Positions 43,546 through 54,499 of a stretch of 64,000 bases of DNA are shown here, piece after piece; position 1 is the stretch's first letter, and each line of letters opens with the position of its first letter. This DNA comes from Paulinella micropora. Taxonomy: Eukaryota > Cercozoa > Imbricatea > Euglyphida. The stretch is from positions 661,393 through 725,392 of the forward strand of contig BJOX01000248.1 of assembly GCA_009731375.1 (NCBI GenBank). Direction: 5' to 3'. The notes beneath the pieces were generated by a model, which saw nothing but the letters and a program-made list of their open reading frames with translations, was not told where the DNA came from and ran no database searches. The position numbers were made by a program, and so were the translations under genes.

Positions 43546-44637
43546 GTTGCACATACGCTACGGTTTACAAAGTCAGGATAAATTCTGGTACCTCAACCTC
43601 ATACTCAATTATTTCTGTCCTAAGTGGCGCAGGCAAGGATACATTTAAGGTGGCACATATCTATTCATAAGCTCTCCAATGCAACCTACTATGGTCCTGA
43701 TCTGCCTTGTTCGTGAGGTAAACAATAAAAAAAAGTGAGCATTTTTTCTGACCAAGACTGCACCAGAATCGATGTCCTTCGGTTTTCCCGCGTTCTTGTC
43801 CAGAAAGACTGAGCTCAATCTTTACTACATTCCTTCCGTCTCTATGCAAATCAGAGATGCTGCATTCGGTTTATCATCTACATAGCCCACCGCGTATGGT
43901 TGGGACAGAAAGATGAAATCTGTCAGGCGGCGGGCTGTTTGGGGTAGGTCACTTCTTGAGTTTGGAGACCTTAGATTTCTAGGCTGCAAAGGGCTTGTGG
44001 TCTGGGGGTAAGATCGCCCGCTGAACAACGCAGGCTCACCTCGGAACATCCCTCCATAGGGGCACCCCGAGATATTGCTGCTCAGGAGACATCAAGGTTT
44101 GGGTACATCCCATCTTAGGGATGTCACAAAAATTTTCTTGGGCACTGCCCCATTTTTATTTTCTTTCTTTTTCCCAGGAGGCTTTGAAGGGGCCGTGCAT
44201 ATATGTATATGACACTAACACACGTCTCCTGCACTCTGCCTGTGGAATAAAAATCAGCTGTCTAAGACTTCTTCTGATAGAAAACAAGAACTGAAAAGTG
44301 ACGGGTTTGAAACTTCCAAAAAATTCAAGTTTCACTTTAAAAATCATCCTTCTTGGATTTATCATGGAACAAGAGCTTGAGGCTCGGGGATGCTGCAACG
44401 CCTTTGGGGCATGCCAGGGCATTCCAACTCAGGTCCGTTCTGGGAAATCCCTTCGGTAAAGAGACGACCGGACGCAAAAAAAAAAAAAATCAGAAAATTT
44501 CCTCCCCCCCCCCCCCCCCTTCTTTCCCCTCCGNNNNNNNNNNNNNNNNNAAAAAAAAAAAAAAACAAAAAATTTCCCCCCCCCCCCCCCCTCCTTCTTT
44601 CGACTCTGTTCCTGGCTCCACGCATACAGGGTAGATA
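43546..44637. other. No recognised gene; gap 44,534-44,550
   Basis: Short frames exist on both strands (the longest is a minus-strand frame of 74 codons at 43,825-44,049), but none has a motif I know. The 17 N at 44,534-44,550 are flanked on both sides by nearly the same sequence (A run, AAATTTCC, C run, CTTCTTTC), which points to an assembly artefact. Confidence 0.5.
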
Positions 44638-44705
44638 ACTAACACACGGGGCCTGGAGTGTAAGCACATGAAATTAAAGCAGCTATCTCGGCCTTCTTTC
44701 CAGAG
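44638..44705 (-). repeat. Dispersed repeat, copy 2 (inverted)
   Basis: The reverse complement (AAGGCCGAGATAGCTGCTTT, then CACTCCAGGCCCCGTGTG) matches copy 1 at 43,482. Confidence 0.55.
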
Positions 44706-44749
44706 AGAAAGAGAATCAAAAGTGGGCATTTTCTTTTGAGACACCTCTT

Positions 44750-44896
44750 ATGTATGTATGTATGCATGTATGCATGTATGTATGTTATGTATGTATGTAT
44801 GTATGCATGTATGTATGTATGTATGCATGTATGCATGTATGTGTATGTTATGTATGTATGTATGTATGTATATATGTATGTATGTATGTATATATG

Positions 44897-44930
<34 letters not shown>

Positions 44931-45304
44931 TGTCTATATGTATGTATGTCTGTATGCATGTATGTAAAGGTATGTATGTATGCATGTATGAATGTATGAA
45001 TGTATGTACGTATGTATGTATGTATGTATGTGTATGTATGTGTGTATGTATGTATGTATGTATGTATGTATGTATGTATGACATATGTATTTATGTGTGT
45101 ATGTATGTATGTGTATGTATGTATGTGTATGTATGTATGTATGTATGTGTGTGTATGTATGTATGTATGTATGTATGTATGTATGTACGTACGTACGTAC
45201 GTACATATGTATGTACGTATGTATGTACACATATGTACATACATATGTACATGTACAAATGTATGTATGTATGTATGCATGTATGAGATCTTGTATGTAT
45301 GTAC

Positions 45305-45335
<31 letters not shown>

Positions 45336-45341
45336 TGCATG

Positions 45342-45375
<34 letters not shown>

Positions 45376-45395
45376 TGTATGTATGTATGAATGTA
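44750..45395. repeat. ATGT microsatellite
   Basis: About 640 bases of ATGT units with variants such as GTACGTAC near 45,185. Not coding. Confidence 0.95.
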
Positions 45396-45582
45396 TCTAC
45401 TTTTTGTAGTTTATACCCTTCAAACAGAATCTGAGACAAATACATAGGGTGTATGTATATGTGTATGTTTGGACATGTATTATGAAAAATGCATATGTAT
45501 GGGCGCAAAATGTGCGTACGTTTTGTAGGGTCGGGAACATAGACAGCAGGGAATAAAAGAGGTAGACAGTATGCAACTTGCC

Positions 45583-45848
45583 TTTGTCTCAGTTGCCAGC
45601 GGTGCTGCATCGAGGTCGTCAGGAATGTCATCAAACGGGTTAAAAATCTGTACAGGAAGCAAGGAAGCACAAGATACAGGAAAAGCAGCACGACTACTAC
45701 CTTTTCTACTGCTGGACCAGTTTTTCCTAAAGGTATACACAGCTCGATGTGAATTTCAGAGAGCGAAACTTTTCAGGACACCTGTTTCGGCCTGTTTTTC
45801 CATGGAAGCAAAGCGATCGCGAAAGGCATCATCGTCAAACGGGTCAGC
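45583..45848 (-). CDS. Two possible short exons of a host gene with NPFDD/DPFDD motifs
   Basis: On the minus strand, acceptor TTGAAG precedes ADPFDDDAFRDRFASMEKQA (45,848-45,782). Acceptor CTGTACAG precedes IFNPFDDIPDDLDAAPLATE (45,648-45,583). Both are short acidic segments of 66-67 bases with NPF/DPF-like motifs of the kind that bind EH domains or adaptor proteins. Splicing them to each other does not keep frame, so they may be alternatives or belong to a structure I could not solve. A strong donor (GGTAAGTAT) lies at about 45,927. The next gene starts ~280 bases away on the other strand. Confidence 0.25.
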
Positions 45849-46124
45849 CTTCAAGAGGAAAATACGTGTTCGGTCAACAAGACTACTAACACGTTCAAGT
45901 CTAAGTCTAGTCTATACTTACCATTTCGGTTCCTTTCTTGGAATTTAACAAGATGATGCCTTTCGTTGGCAATAAAAAGCCAATGAGTCAAGTCCGTCAT
46001 GGGTGGCACCTGCGCCATCTGACGCATCTGGCCAGAGGTGCACCTGTATATTTTTTTTTTACCTAAAACGCGGAGACGAGAGGTCAACTGCCAGAACTGC
46101 ACTACCTCTGACCCGCGTGAAGCG

Positions 46125-48480
46125 ATGCCAGTGATAAAGCTGGATGTGAAAGATTGGATCCCTGACTCGGGGTACATGTTCACAGCGAAAATCATTTCGA
46201 CTTTTTCAACGTCATCACCGCTGTCAAACAGGGCACCGAACTGTATGCGCTGCCGTTCTCAGTTTACGTGTTTTTTTCGTCGGCACCGTAAATACTCTCC
46301 CTTCCGATAGCACATAACTTGTGAGTGAAATTATGTGTCATATAAGTACTCATATACTATATTGTGATCTATGCTAGATTGCCGATTCTGTGGATTCGTT
46401 GCCTGCTGGCAATGCTCCAACCAGCAAGTCGAAGGTGCAAGGATCTGCAACACATGTTTCACAAAATGGGAAGGTGAAAAAGTTCGTATCTCAACCTTAC
46501 TGGAATCCCCTGCATTGGGAAAGGTTAAAAATTTGAGTCCAACTGTTCAATATAGCAGTAGCCGAAGAGGAGATGGAAGCGTTCTTACTTCTCCACGCAT
46601 TAACAGTTCTCGCAAGAACCTCGACACCATGTATGGCTCGCCGAGGCTTGATGCAAAGCTGGGTGGCAAACCCAACCCCCCAATTCTGTCTCAGTACAAA
46701 AACACTGCTGGCATCAAGTTCAAACCCAACGATGCTATGGTTGTAATTGACCCCTTTTCAACTGGCGCGGTGGTCGTTGCAGAAATAATTGCCAGAGGGT
46801 GCAAAGTGATTCGCGTCTTCAGTGATTCCTACCCAGAGCACATTGTAAATCTGGTTCTTGATGGTGTGCCGGTAATAATCCCCTTGTCCTCGTGGTGAGA
46901 ATATTCGTTTCCTGAATATTTCTTTTAGGTAGAATACGTGGAGACAGTAACACACACTGGTGATCTCGTGAAAACGCTGTCCTCTTTGATGACACTTAAA
47001 AAGAAGTGGAACTTGCTTGGAGTCGTTGCTGGGTGCGAAACGGGTGTAGATCTGGCTGATGCGGTCAGTATAGAGGATCATTTCCTGTACAGACCAGACT
47101 GTACGCACAGGTCTCAGAAGGGCTGGACCTTCTGACAAACGGAACCGAAGGAAGTGACTGCAGGCGTAACAAGTTTCTTATGAATGAGAAAGTGCGAGCT
47201 GCTGGCATTCCCGCCGTTAAGCAAGCTCGTGCCTCCTCCATCCAGCAGGTAAATCGGCTTATCAGTTTTGAGACCCACTTGCGTAACTGTCTTGGTAGGT
47301 GGAACAGTTCCTAGCGCAGCTTGGCCCCAATTTTAAGATCGTGATCAAGCCCGTATCCTCCGGGGGCAATGATGGTGTCTGTGTCTGCACGAATACGGAA
47401 GACGTACGGCAAAAGTTCGGTGTACTCATGGGAAATAAGAACCTGCTGGGAAAGATCAACAGTGAAGTGGTGCTGCAAGAGTTTTTGGAAGGGAAGGAGT
47501 AAGTATTGTAGCCTTGAGTAATCAAAATCCACGGTATTATTGCCACCATAGGTATGTAGTGGATTGCGTCTCGCGTGAAGGACTGCACAAGTGCGTGGCT
47601 GTGTGGGAATACGAAAAGAAAAAAGCAAATGGTGGAGATTTTGTGTGCTTCGGCAACCGGTACAATCCTTAACCATATTGTATTTGTTTTTGCAAGTTTG
47701 CACGTTGCCATTCGTTGTCAGTACCAAGTTTGGCGATTGGCCGAGGACCCAGGAGCTTGCAAAATACACTTTCAAGGTTCGCAGAGTCTTGATGTGCAAC
47801 TAGCGGGGCATCCGTGTGTGATGTGTTGCAGGTCTTGGACGCGTTGGGCATCCAGAACGGCCCGGCGCATGCTGAGGTCATGTTCACACCGCAGGGCCCG
47901 CGCCTCATCGAGGTCGGAGCGCGCTGTCATGGAGGAGAGGGCAACTGGGTTCCCCTCGCCCGGAAGGTTTGGGGATACACGCAAGTGGACGGCGTGGTTG
48001 ACGTGTGGCTGAACCCCAAAGGCTTCAGCGCCCGTCCCACACTGCCTCTTCGATGTGGAGTGTTGGGACTGAAAGCCGATTTAGTCTGCTGGAAGGCAGG
48101 CATTCTCAAAGAGTACGGCCGCCTCTCGGAGCTACAGAGTCTGCCGTCTTTCTTTGGTAGGTTTGGATTACACACACTCAAGTCTCGAAGTTCCTTGCAC
48201 AGCCCTGCTTCTATTTTTCAAATGTGTGTGCTCTGTGTGTGCTCTTGTTGTTATGTCGATATGTTTTCTTGAGCTCATTTCCCCGCAGGCATCTAAAGGG
48301 GCTTTCGTTGTTTTAGGGATCGATATGCTTGCTAAGCCTGGTGAGAAAATTGAACTGACTGTGGACAGCATCACGACTCCTGGAGCAGTTCGTCTTTGCC
48401 ACGAGAGTGATGAGCAACTCGAAACGGACTATCAAAAATTACGAGATTTGGAAAAGAACGGCTTGTTTGTACTTCACTAA
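46125..48480 (+). CDS. FYVE zinc finger fused to an ATP-grasp ligase domain (nine exons)
   Basis: Exons 46,125-46,287, 46,378-46,871, 46,929-47,063, 47,111-47,248, 47,299-47,498, 47,552-47,659, 47,722-47,776, 47,832-48,156 and 48,317-48,480 join at GT-AG sites into 594 codons ending TAA. The first junction completes a FYVE finger (NCMRCRSQF...RRHHCRFCGF, then CWQCS and ICNTCF), whose RRHHCR core binds phosphatidylinositol 3-phosphate on endosomes. From about residue 195 an ATP-grasp enzyme follows: DPFSTGAVVVAEIIARGCKV, FKIVIKPVSSGGNDGVCVC, QNGPAHAEVMFTPQGPRLIE and VGARCHGGEGNWVPLARKVW. ATP-grasp enzymes join a carboxylate to an amine or thiol with ATP; the substrate is unknown. The proposed start is the only convenient ATG in the open frame before the finger, and an upstream exon is possible. 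Confidence 0.82.
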
Positions 48481-49366
48481 GTATCAGTCGCATCATCAGG
48501 TTCGAAGGAGTTTATCAGATGTATATCAGGGAAGAATCAAACACGCTGAGAAAGGACTAACATGAGCAAATATATATATATATATATATACATATATATA
48601 ATCACTAACAGTTTCGAGACGTAAAGGATGTCATTCTGCTCATACGCTATTGAGCTAAAGTTAATATTACTAGTCTCTACGTTTTCTTTCTGATGGCTAA
48701 GCTTCCTCGCGTCCCTCGCATCTTCCAGTTCATGGCAGCTCGAAGAAAAAGTCTATTTTAGGGTATGAAATCCACGTAATTAATTTACAGACGCAGTTAG
48801 TCTGAGACCCCTCTGCAACACACTGGTTAACAGACATGATATTTCCCCTTCCCATGACAGTAGTATGATGACTGAGGAGTGAAGAGAGTTATACTGCCAC
48901 GATTTTCAGTTTTATACCGGTACATAATTTACGAAAACACTTTTTTTTTCTAGTTTTGTATAACCAAAACCATTCAAGTGAAGACAAAAATGGGAAAAAG
49001 AAGTGTGACTTAAAAAAAGTTATTACTATAAAAAATATATAATTCAAAAATCGGAAGCTTTTTTTATTAAAACTTTTTAAATATGTCAAATAAGTTTTTC
49101 AATATGTAGAAACTTTTTTATAAGTCACACTTCTTTTTCCCATTTTTGTCTTCACTTGAATGGTTTAAGTAAATTTTTTTCACAGCGGGTTGAATTTTTT
49201 CATAGACTGGGTGACTTTGAAATGAAATTTTAAAATAAATTTAACATTTTTATACGTTGAAATCAAAATTTTGAAAAATGAAATTTTAAAATAAATTTAA
49301 CATTTTTATACGTTGAAATCAAAATTTTGAATATGTAATTTTTTACGCAAGCACTTGAAGTCACAG
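48481..49366. repeat. AT-rich non-coding DNA with foldback and tandem repeat
   Basis: A TA run lies near 48,570. About 45 bases starting ACCATTCAAGTGAAGACAAA (about 48,968-49,013) recur inverted at about 49,120-49,166, separated by ~107 bases, so they could fold into a long hairpin or mark a MITE-like element. At 49,218-49,331 a unit of ~59 bases (TGAAATTTTAAAATAAATTT...) is present twice in tandem. No gene is seen. Confidence 0.8.
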
Positions 49367-49632
49367 TGTTAGAACTAATAATCAATATTAATAGTTACAA
49401 GGGCCGGCAGTATAAGAGTAACGGTGTCGGTAGAGCAATTACTTATATCCGGCTAGTCATATCGATCTGCGCGCCTTCTGTTAGTTTGGCGCGTTATTAA
49501 AGCTTTAGTACTGCAGACGCGGTGAGTTGTGAGTTCCGGATCATTATAATAATATTAAGTTATACTGGTCAAACAGGTTATCGAGCCTTGTGCGAACCGA
49601 GTCTGATACAGAGCTTTAATCACACACACACA
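49367..49632 (+). mobile_element. Possible 5' LTR of a truncated retroelement
   Basis: The stretch starts TGTTAGAACTAATAATCAAT, has TATAAGAG near 49,412 and ends in ACACACA. TTTTTGGTGAGCTGGCACCA follows, which looks like a tRNA-primed site. No second LTR is seen, so the call is tentative. Confidence 0.35.
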
Positions 49633-49969
49633 TTTTTGGTGAGCTGGCACCAGGCAGTCACGCAAAAGTGTACGTGGTCCGGACGTGCGGAAGGCAGAGT
49701 CAATCATCATAGCATAAGACGTGCTGTAGGCCCAGTCTTTGCATTCCCTACCTGTGGTCAGACTAGGTACAATAGGTACTAGGACTTCACATCCATATTT
49801 TCCCCTATCTATTCACCCTCACTCACCCCAGGTTAGTGATCTATTGATAGTCTAGCATTTCTTCTATCTTCCGCCCTTTGCATACTATACCAACATGGCT
49901 ACTAGAACCCCATGTCACAAGTCACAATTTGATTAGCTAAGTTCAGAAGGAAGCCTCCCAAACTCCACG

Positions 49970-50428
49970 ATGAGTGGCAAACCGGACTGGGATTTGTTCC
50001 TCTATACGCTGCTTGCAGTAATTGGAGCAACCAATCCTATTGTCCTATCAGTCATCCCTGGATGTGAGGACCACCCATTCGTCAAAGCACTGAAAGCTCC
50101 TAACGTTTTAGTTCCTCCTGACTCCCCCATTGAATCACCTCTACTTTCCCCAAAGGAAGAAGAGTACGACAAAGAGGGAGCTAAGGAGGAAACAAGAACG
50201 TCAGTGAAAGCTGAACCTAAACCAGATAAGTCGGATGATCCCGAGAATGTCATCATTCCTACCGAGCTGAAAAGCAAAGTACCAATAATAACATTCGGAA
50301 GTAAACCGACGCCTTGTTTGGTTCTCAGCGAGCTGCTAGGCATTATAGACCAGTTGACAAGCAAAATCATTCAGAGAGTCCCTCAAAAGAATCCTATTTG
50401 CTTACCTTTTGCAGTCATGCGCCCATGA
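49970..50428 (+). CDS. Unidentified 152-residue frame, perhaps a gag fragment
   Basis: MSGKPDWDLFLYTLLAVIGA starts after a ~340-base leader behind the possible LTR. The protein has a hydrophobic start, a lysine/glutamate/proline-rich middle and a short hydrophobic end, and stops at TGA. Position behind a possible LTR suggests the start of gag; the sequence itself does not identify it. Downstream (50,429-50,636) no frame is convincing, and the GC-rich island begins abruptly. Confidence 0.35.
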   Translation: MSGKPDWDLFLYTLLAVIGATNPIVLSVIPGCEDHPFVKALKAPNVLVPPDSPIESPLLSPKEEEYDKEGAKEETRTSVKAEPKPDKSDDPENVIIPTELKSKVPIITFGSKPTPCLVLSELLGIIDQLTSKIIQRVPQKNPICLPFAVMRP

Positions 50429-50636
50429 CCGTAAGGTTATGGCTGTGATGCAACAGGGAGGCACGGATGGAGTAGCCAAAGTAATCTATCACTCAAACGC
50501 AGAGTTTAGGGAAGCTACCCCGCTAAGGGTAAAGAATAACCGAAGAAAAGACTTTTAATGACTTTGGGTCACACAAAATGTGGTTACCTTAACAGAATGG
50601 TAATACTCATTTGATTCTAGGCGTTCCAGACTATGA

Positions 50637-53600
50637 TTCGCGAATACTGCAGAACCCTGCCTAGTTCAGGTCCGGGTCGTCGACGAGGAACCGCCCAGCT
50701 TAACCTGTCCCGATACAGTCGTGCGCGCGCCACCCGGCCACCCTGGCTGGAGCGGCGTCTTGACGAGCGGCTTCTTCTTTACCGACAATCTCCCGGCACA
50801 GGCAGTCTCCTATTTTTCTGTCCCGGTCCCCGCCCCGCTGGACCTGACCGGTCCCCAGTCCTTTCATGTACTCACCCACTCCGTACAAGACGCGGGGGGT
50901 AACATTGGCTACTGCCAATTCAGAGTTTGGGTGCTAGGAGAAGAGCTAACTCCGGCACACTCACACTGCAACGACACGACGATGGCTCCCCCCGCCCCCC
51001 TCGTGCCCTGGGCTCCTCCCTCCACGCTTGCGTGCCCGGCGGGAACGTCGCCGGTGCTGTTATCTTCCCTGCCCAAGACACATTTTTACGACCCCAGCGC
51101 CGGCACGCGGGGGGGGTCCGTGTGGGGTGTTAGCGTGGGCGAGCAGGCCCGGTTGTGGGCCCTACCCCCCCACCCTTGCCAAGCTCTCACTTGGCGTGAC
51201 TGCAGAGTCGGCGGCAGCGGCAACGCCACCAGTTGGTGGGGGGGGTGCCCTGCTTGTGCGGACTGCCCGCCCTGGCTGAGCTTGAGCTTGCAACCGCTAC
51301 TGGCCGATCCCGACGGCGGCGTCCCATTCAGCCTCCCCAGCAACGGGCGCCGGACCTTCCGGGGGGGTTGGCGCGCCACCGCCACCTGCAACGAGACGGG
51401 GGTGGCGACGGGGAGTCCCGGGGCGTGGGTGGAGCTAAAGCTCCCCAACTGCAGCCTGCGGCTGCTGGACGACCTGCCGCCCGTCGCGTACAGTTGGGCG
51501 GCGGGAGAACGCCCGCAGCTAACTGCCGCCACCTCCGGCCCGTCACGGCGGGAGGCCGCCGCGCCCGTGCCAGCGCCGCTCCCCGGCGCGCTACTCCTTT
51601 TGCTCGCACAACTGCTGCCCTTCTGGGTCGACTCAGTGGGGCTAGAGCACATCACCTTCCTCAACGCTAATCAGAGCACGCGCCAAGTCACGGCCCAAGA
51701 ACAGCTGCTGACCTATGACATAATCTTTAGCACGAACCACTCAGTGTTTGAGAGCGGGCAGACTGCCGCCGGGGTCGTGGGCGCCCTAGCCCGGGAGCGG
51801 GCTGCCGAGCTCTGGCTGGCCGACCAGCCCCCCGGCTGGTCAGCGCCGGCGCCTCTGGAACAGTTGGACTACCTAACCTCCCTCTACACCCACCACCTAC
51901 GCATGCTAGCTCTTTTCTTGCACCTCGTGCCAAAGCTAGGCACAAACTCATTTGAGCTCCAGGCCTACGACGAAAGCGGCAACTCGCAGCTCTTCACCCT
52001 AGCGCTGCTCTTGTTTGACCGGACCCCGCCCAGCTTTGCCAACTGCCCCTCCGGCACGCTGGCACTCCGCGCGCGCGGCTGCGCCGGCGGCGGTGGTTGT
52101 GTGCTCGAAAACCTGACCCTGGCTTTTGGCGATAACTACTACCTTGAGCCCAGCTACGGCGGAGGGCTCGCGCGGCGTAATGGAACCGCACTGGTCTCTT
52201 GGGGGCGGGTCGCCGCCGGGAGCAGCGTCAGTCACACCACTGTGGTGTCGGATGAGGCCGGCAATAACGCCAGCTGTACCGTGAGAGCTCTTGTTTTGGA
52301 CGACGACGTCACCCGCAACGACAGCGCCGCCGGGGCGCCCTGCCCCCCAGCGGCGCTGGTCGTTCGTGCTCCCTACCCCGCCCCCCTGCCCACCATTGGG
52401 CTGCCTGGGGCTGCCTGGCCGGCCTGGGCCAGGCGCGGGTCACCGTCACCGACCTGGCCACCAACGCCCCACCCGTGCCCTCTTCTGGGCCCGTGGCGCT
52501 CCTCCCCGGCCAATATCGCGTGTACGCCCGGGGGGGGCGCGTCAACACCACAGAGGGCCAGACCCCCGCGTCGTCCTGCGAGTTTGGCATCAGCGTGCTG
52601 GCGCCGTTCCCGGCCCCGTCGCTACAGCTCCTGTCGCTTCGCGCTACTCTTACCCACACCGGCTCATTCCTGCGGGCTAGCTTTTCCTACACCACTCTGA
52701 CAGGGTACCCTTACTTGGCCACCGTTCTGCCAAGCTGGTCACCACCCCCCGACCACCTACTGACGAGCTCCACTGCCATGCATTACACCCTTAGCCTCGG
52801 CCGCCTGGCCTCGGATTGCAAGGTGACCAAGCTCAACCTCACTATACCCTACGAAGTCCAGTGCTACGGCCTGAACGAAACGGTCAGTAACATCGAGGGA
52901 GGCTGTTCTGTCGCCGCTTTGCAGGAGGCCCGCCTTCGGCTCAGCGCTTGGCGGCTGTGCGAGTTGCGGACCTACCGTAACCGTGTAAAAGTCACCGTGC
53001 TGCCCGTCAACGAAACCTACGCACTGCAGGTCCTCGCGGTCTCGTCTCTCCGGCGCGGGGTCCGCGCGGACCCAGGCGCCAGACTCGAAACCGGGGCCCC
53101 ACCCGACCTCCAAGCAGGGGTCACAGCGCGCCTCTGCTACCTCTGCTATGTCCTGCCCAACAGCAGTAGCCGCCCCGCACCCGAGCGGGTTGCGCTCTCC
53201 GCCGCACACGGGGATCCAGTACTCACCGTTAATGGTAGCGCCCGCTCATTGGAGCTGCTGGGCGGAGTTCACAACCTTTTGGCCTTCTGCGCCAACCTGA
53301 GCGCCAACGACACTCTGCCGGAGGGTTGGGGTTCTCTTAACATATCTCTCACCCTCTACTTAGCTCTTAGCTATAACCATACCACTAAACCCGCCGACAG
53401 CGGGGACACCGACAGCGGGGATGAAGGCCTGGTCACAGAGGCCGCGCTCCTGCCGGGCCTCTGGCACCATCAATCCTGGCTGCACACCGTGCTGAGCGCC
53501 AAGCCGGCCGACGGCGCGGGCGTCGCGCAGTCGGCTGTGGGCGCCCAACGCAAAGCGACGGCCGCCGCTATTGCAGGCCTGGTCGGCGGGGTCGTTGCTG

Positions 53601-54253
53601 CTGTGGTAGGTCTGGCCGTGCTTCTTCTGCTAGCCTACCTTTTTCTCCAACGCCGGCGTCGCGACTCGCCAGACCAGACTGCGCAGGATGCCCCCCCTCC
53701 CTGCGCGCACCAACGGTTCCCTGTCTTGGAGGCCACAAACCTTTCGGGCCATCATCAACCGTCACACAAAGAAGAAAAGGAAAAAGAAGAAGAGCGAGGA
53801 GGGGCAGGAAGAGGAGGAGACACCCCCCTCGATCCGTTACACGCGCTCACCCCCGTTGACCCGCTCGACCCCCTAGACACCAGCGCCGGCTTCGTCAATT
53901 TCAGAATCAGCTTCGACAGCGTTCAGCCCGGGGCTCCCGCGGATTTAGGAGGGGATGCTTGGCTTGAGGGAGAGGTGGGAGAGCACGGATTGGGTGGGGG
54001 CGAGAGCGGGGAACGCGAGGGCGGAGAGCGCGAGAGCAGAGAACGCGAAGGCGAGGCCCTTGGGAGGCACAGTGAACACGACCAGAGTGCATCAGTGCTG
54101 GTGCCGGCCTCCACCCAAGAGGGACAGTCCAGCAGTAGTCTCAAAGATTTCGACACGCCGCGAGAGACAGACGCCTTCGAAACCAGTGGAGCCTGCGACT
54201 CTGACAGTGCCCTTACGCACAACGCCGTCGATGAAGAACCAGGAAGTATCTAG
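50637..54253 (+). CDS. HYR-domain transmembrane glycoprotein, 5' end missing, one frameshift
   Basis: The frame opens at 50,637 without an ATG and at once shows an HYR (hyalin repeat) junction: VRVVDEEPPSLTCPDTVV. A clear HYR unit ends the first frame: PPSFANCPSG..., SHTTVVSDEAGNNASCTVRA, LVLDDD. Near 52,400-52,430 the frame shifts and continues as ARVTVTDLATNAPPVP to the end at 54,253. There are more than 15 N-X-S/T sites. A membrane segment (LVGGVVAAVVGLAVLLLLAY, about 53,580-53,640) is followed by RRRR and a ~190-residue Ser/Pro/Glu-rich tail, so the protein is a type I surface glycoprotein. HYR domains are adhesion modules of the immunoglobulin-like fold. The signal peptide and first repeats were lost at the island border or lie on an unseen exon. 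Confidence 0.65.
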
Positions 54254-54342
54254 CTCTTTGTGAGCGCGCGACACTATCAGAGGGAGAGCCATGGAAAGAA
54301 AAACAATAAGAGAGAAAGAGAAGGAAAGAGGAAGAAGAGGCT

Positions 54343-54456
54343 TCCCCCTCCCTTTCCCCCCTTCATCCATTCTTGTCCTTCTCCCTCTTCCTCCCCCCCC
54401 CCCCTCTACTACCACCAAGAAATTACTTGCTCTAGTTTTTATTTTAAAAAAACGTG
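54343..54456 (+). promoter_or_regulatory. Pyrimidine tract and A/T box before the 54,500 gene
   Basis: A C/T-rich tract (54,343-54,411, ending in a C run) is followed by TTTTTATTTTAAAAAAAC at about 54,437-54,455 and then the ATG at 54,500. The same order is seen before other genes of this island. Confidence 0.45.
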
Positions 54457-54499
54457 ATCGGAGGCCTACGGAATTTGTGTTTGGTCCGGAAGGGAAGGG

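Noticed and set aside
40212-45434. Many MYVC/THIY-type reading frames on both strands
   Set aside because: ATGT/ACAT arrays are open in several frames at once; composition is fully explained by the repeat.
45851-46195. Minus-strand 114-codon frame with a good splice donor
   Set aside because: It lies largely opposite the first FYVE exon, whose splicing completes an exact zinc-finger motif; the minus frame gave no recognisable protein and did not splice cleanly onwards.
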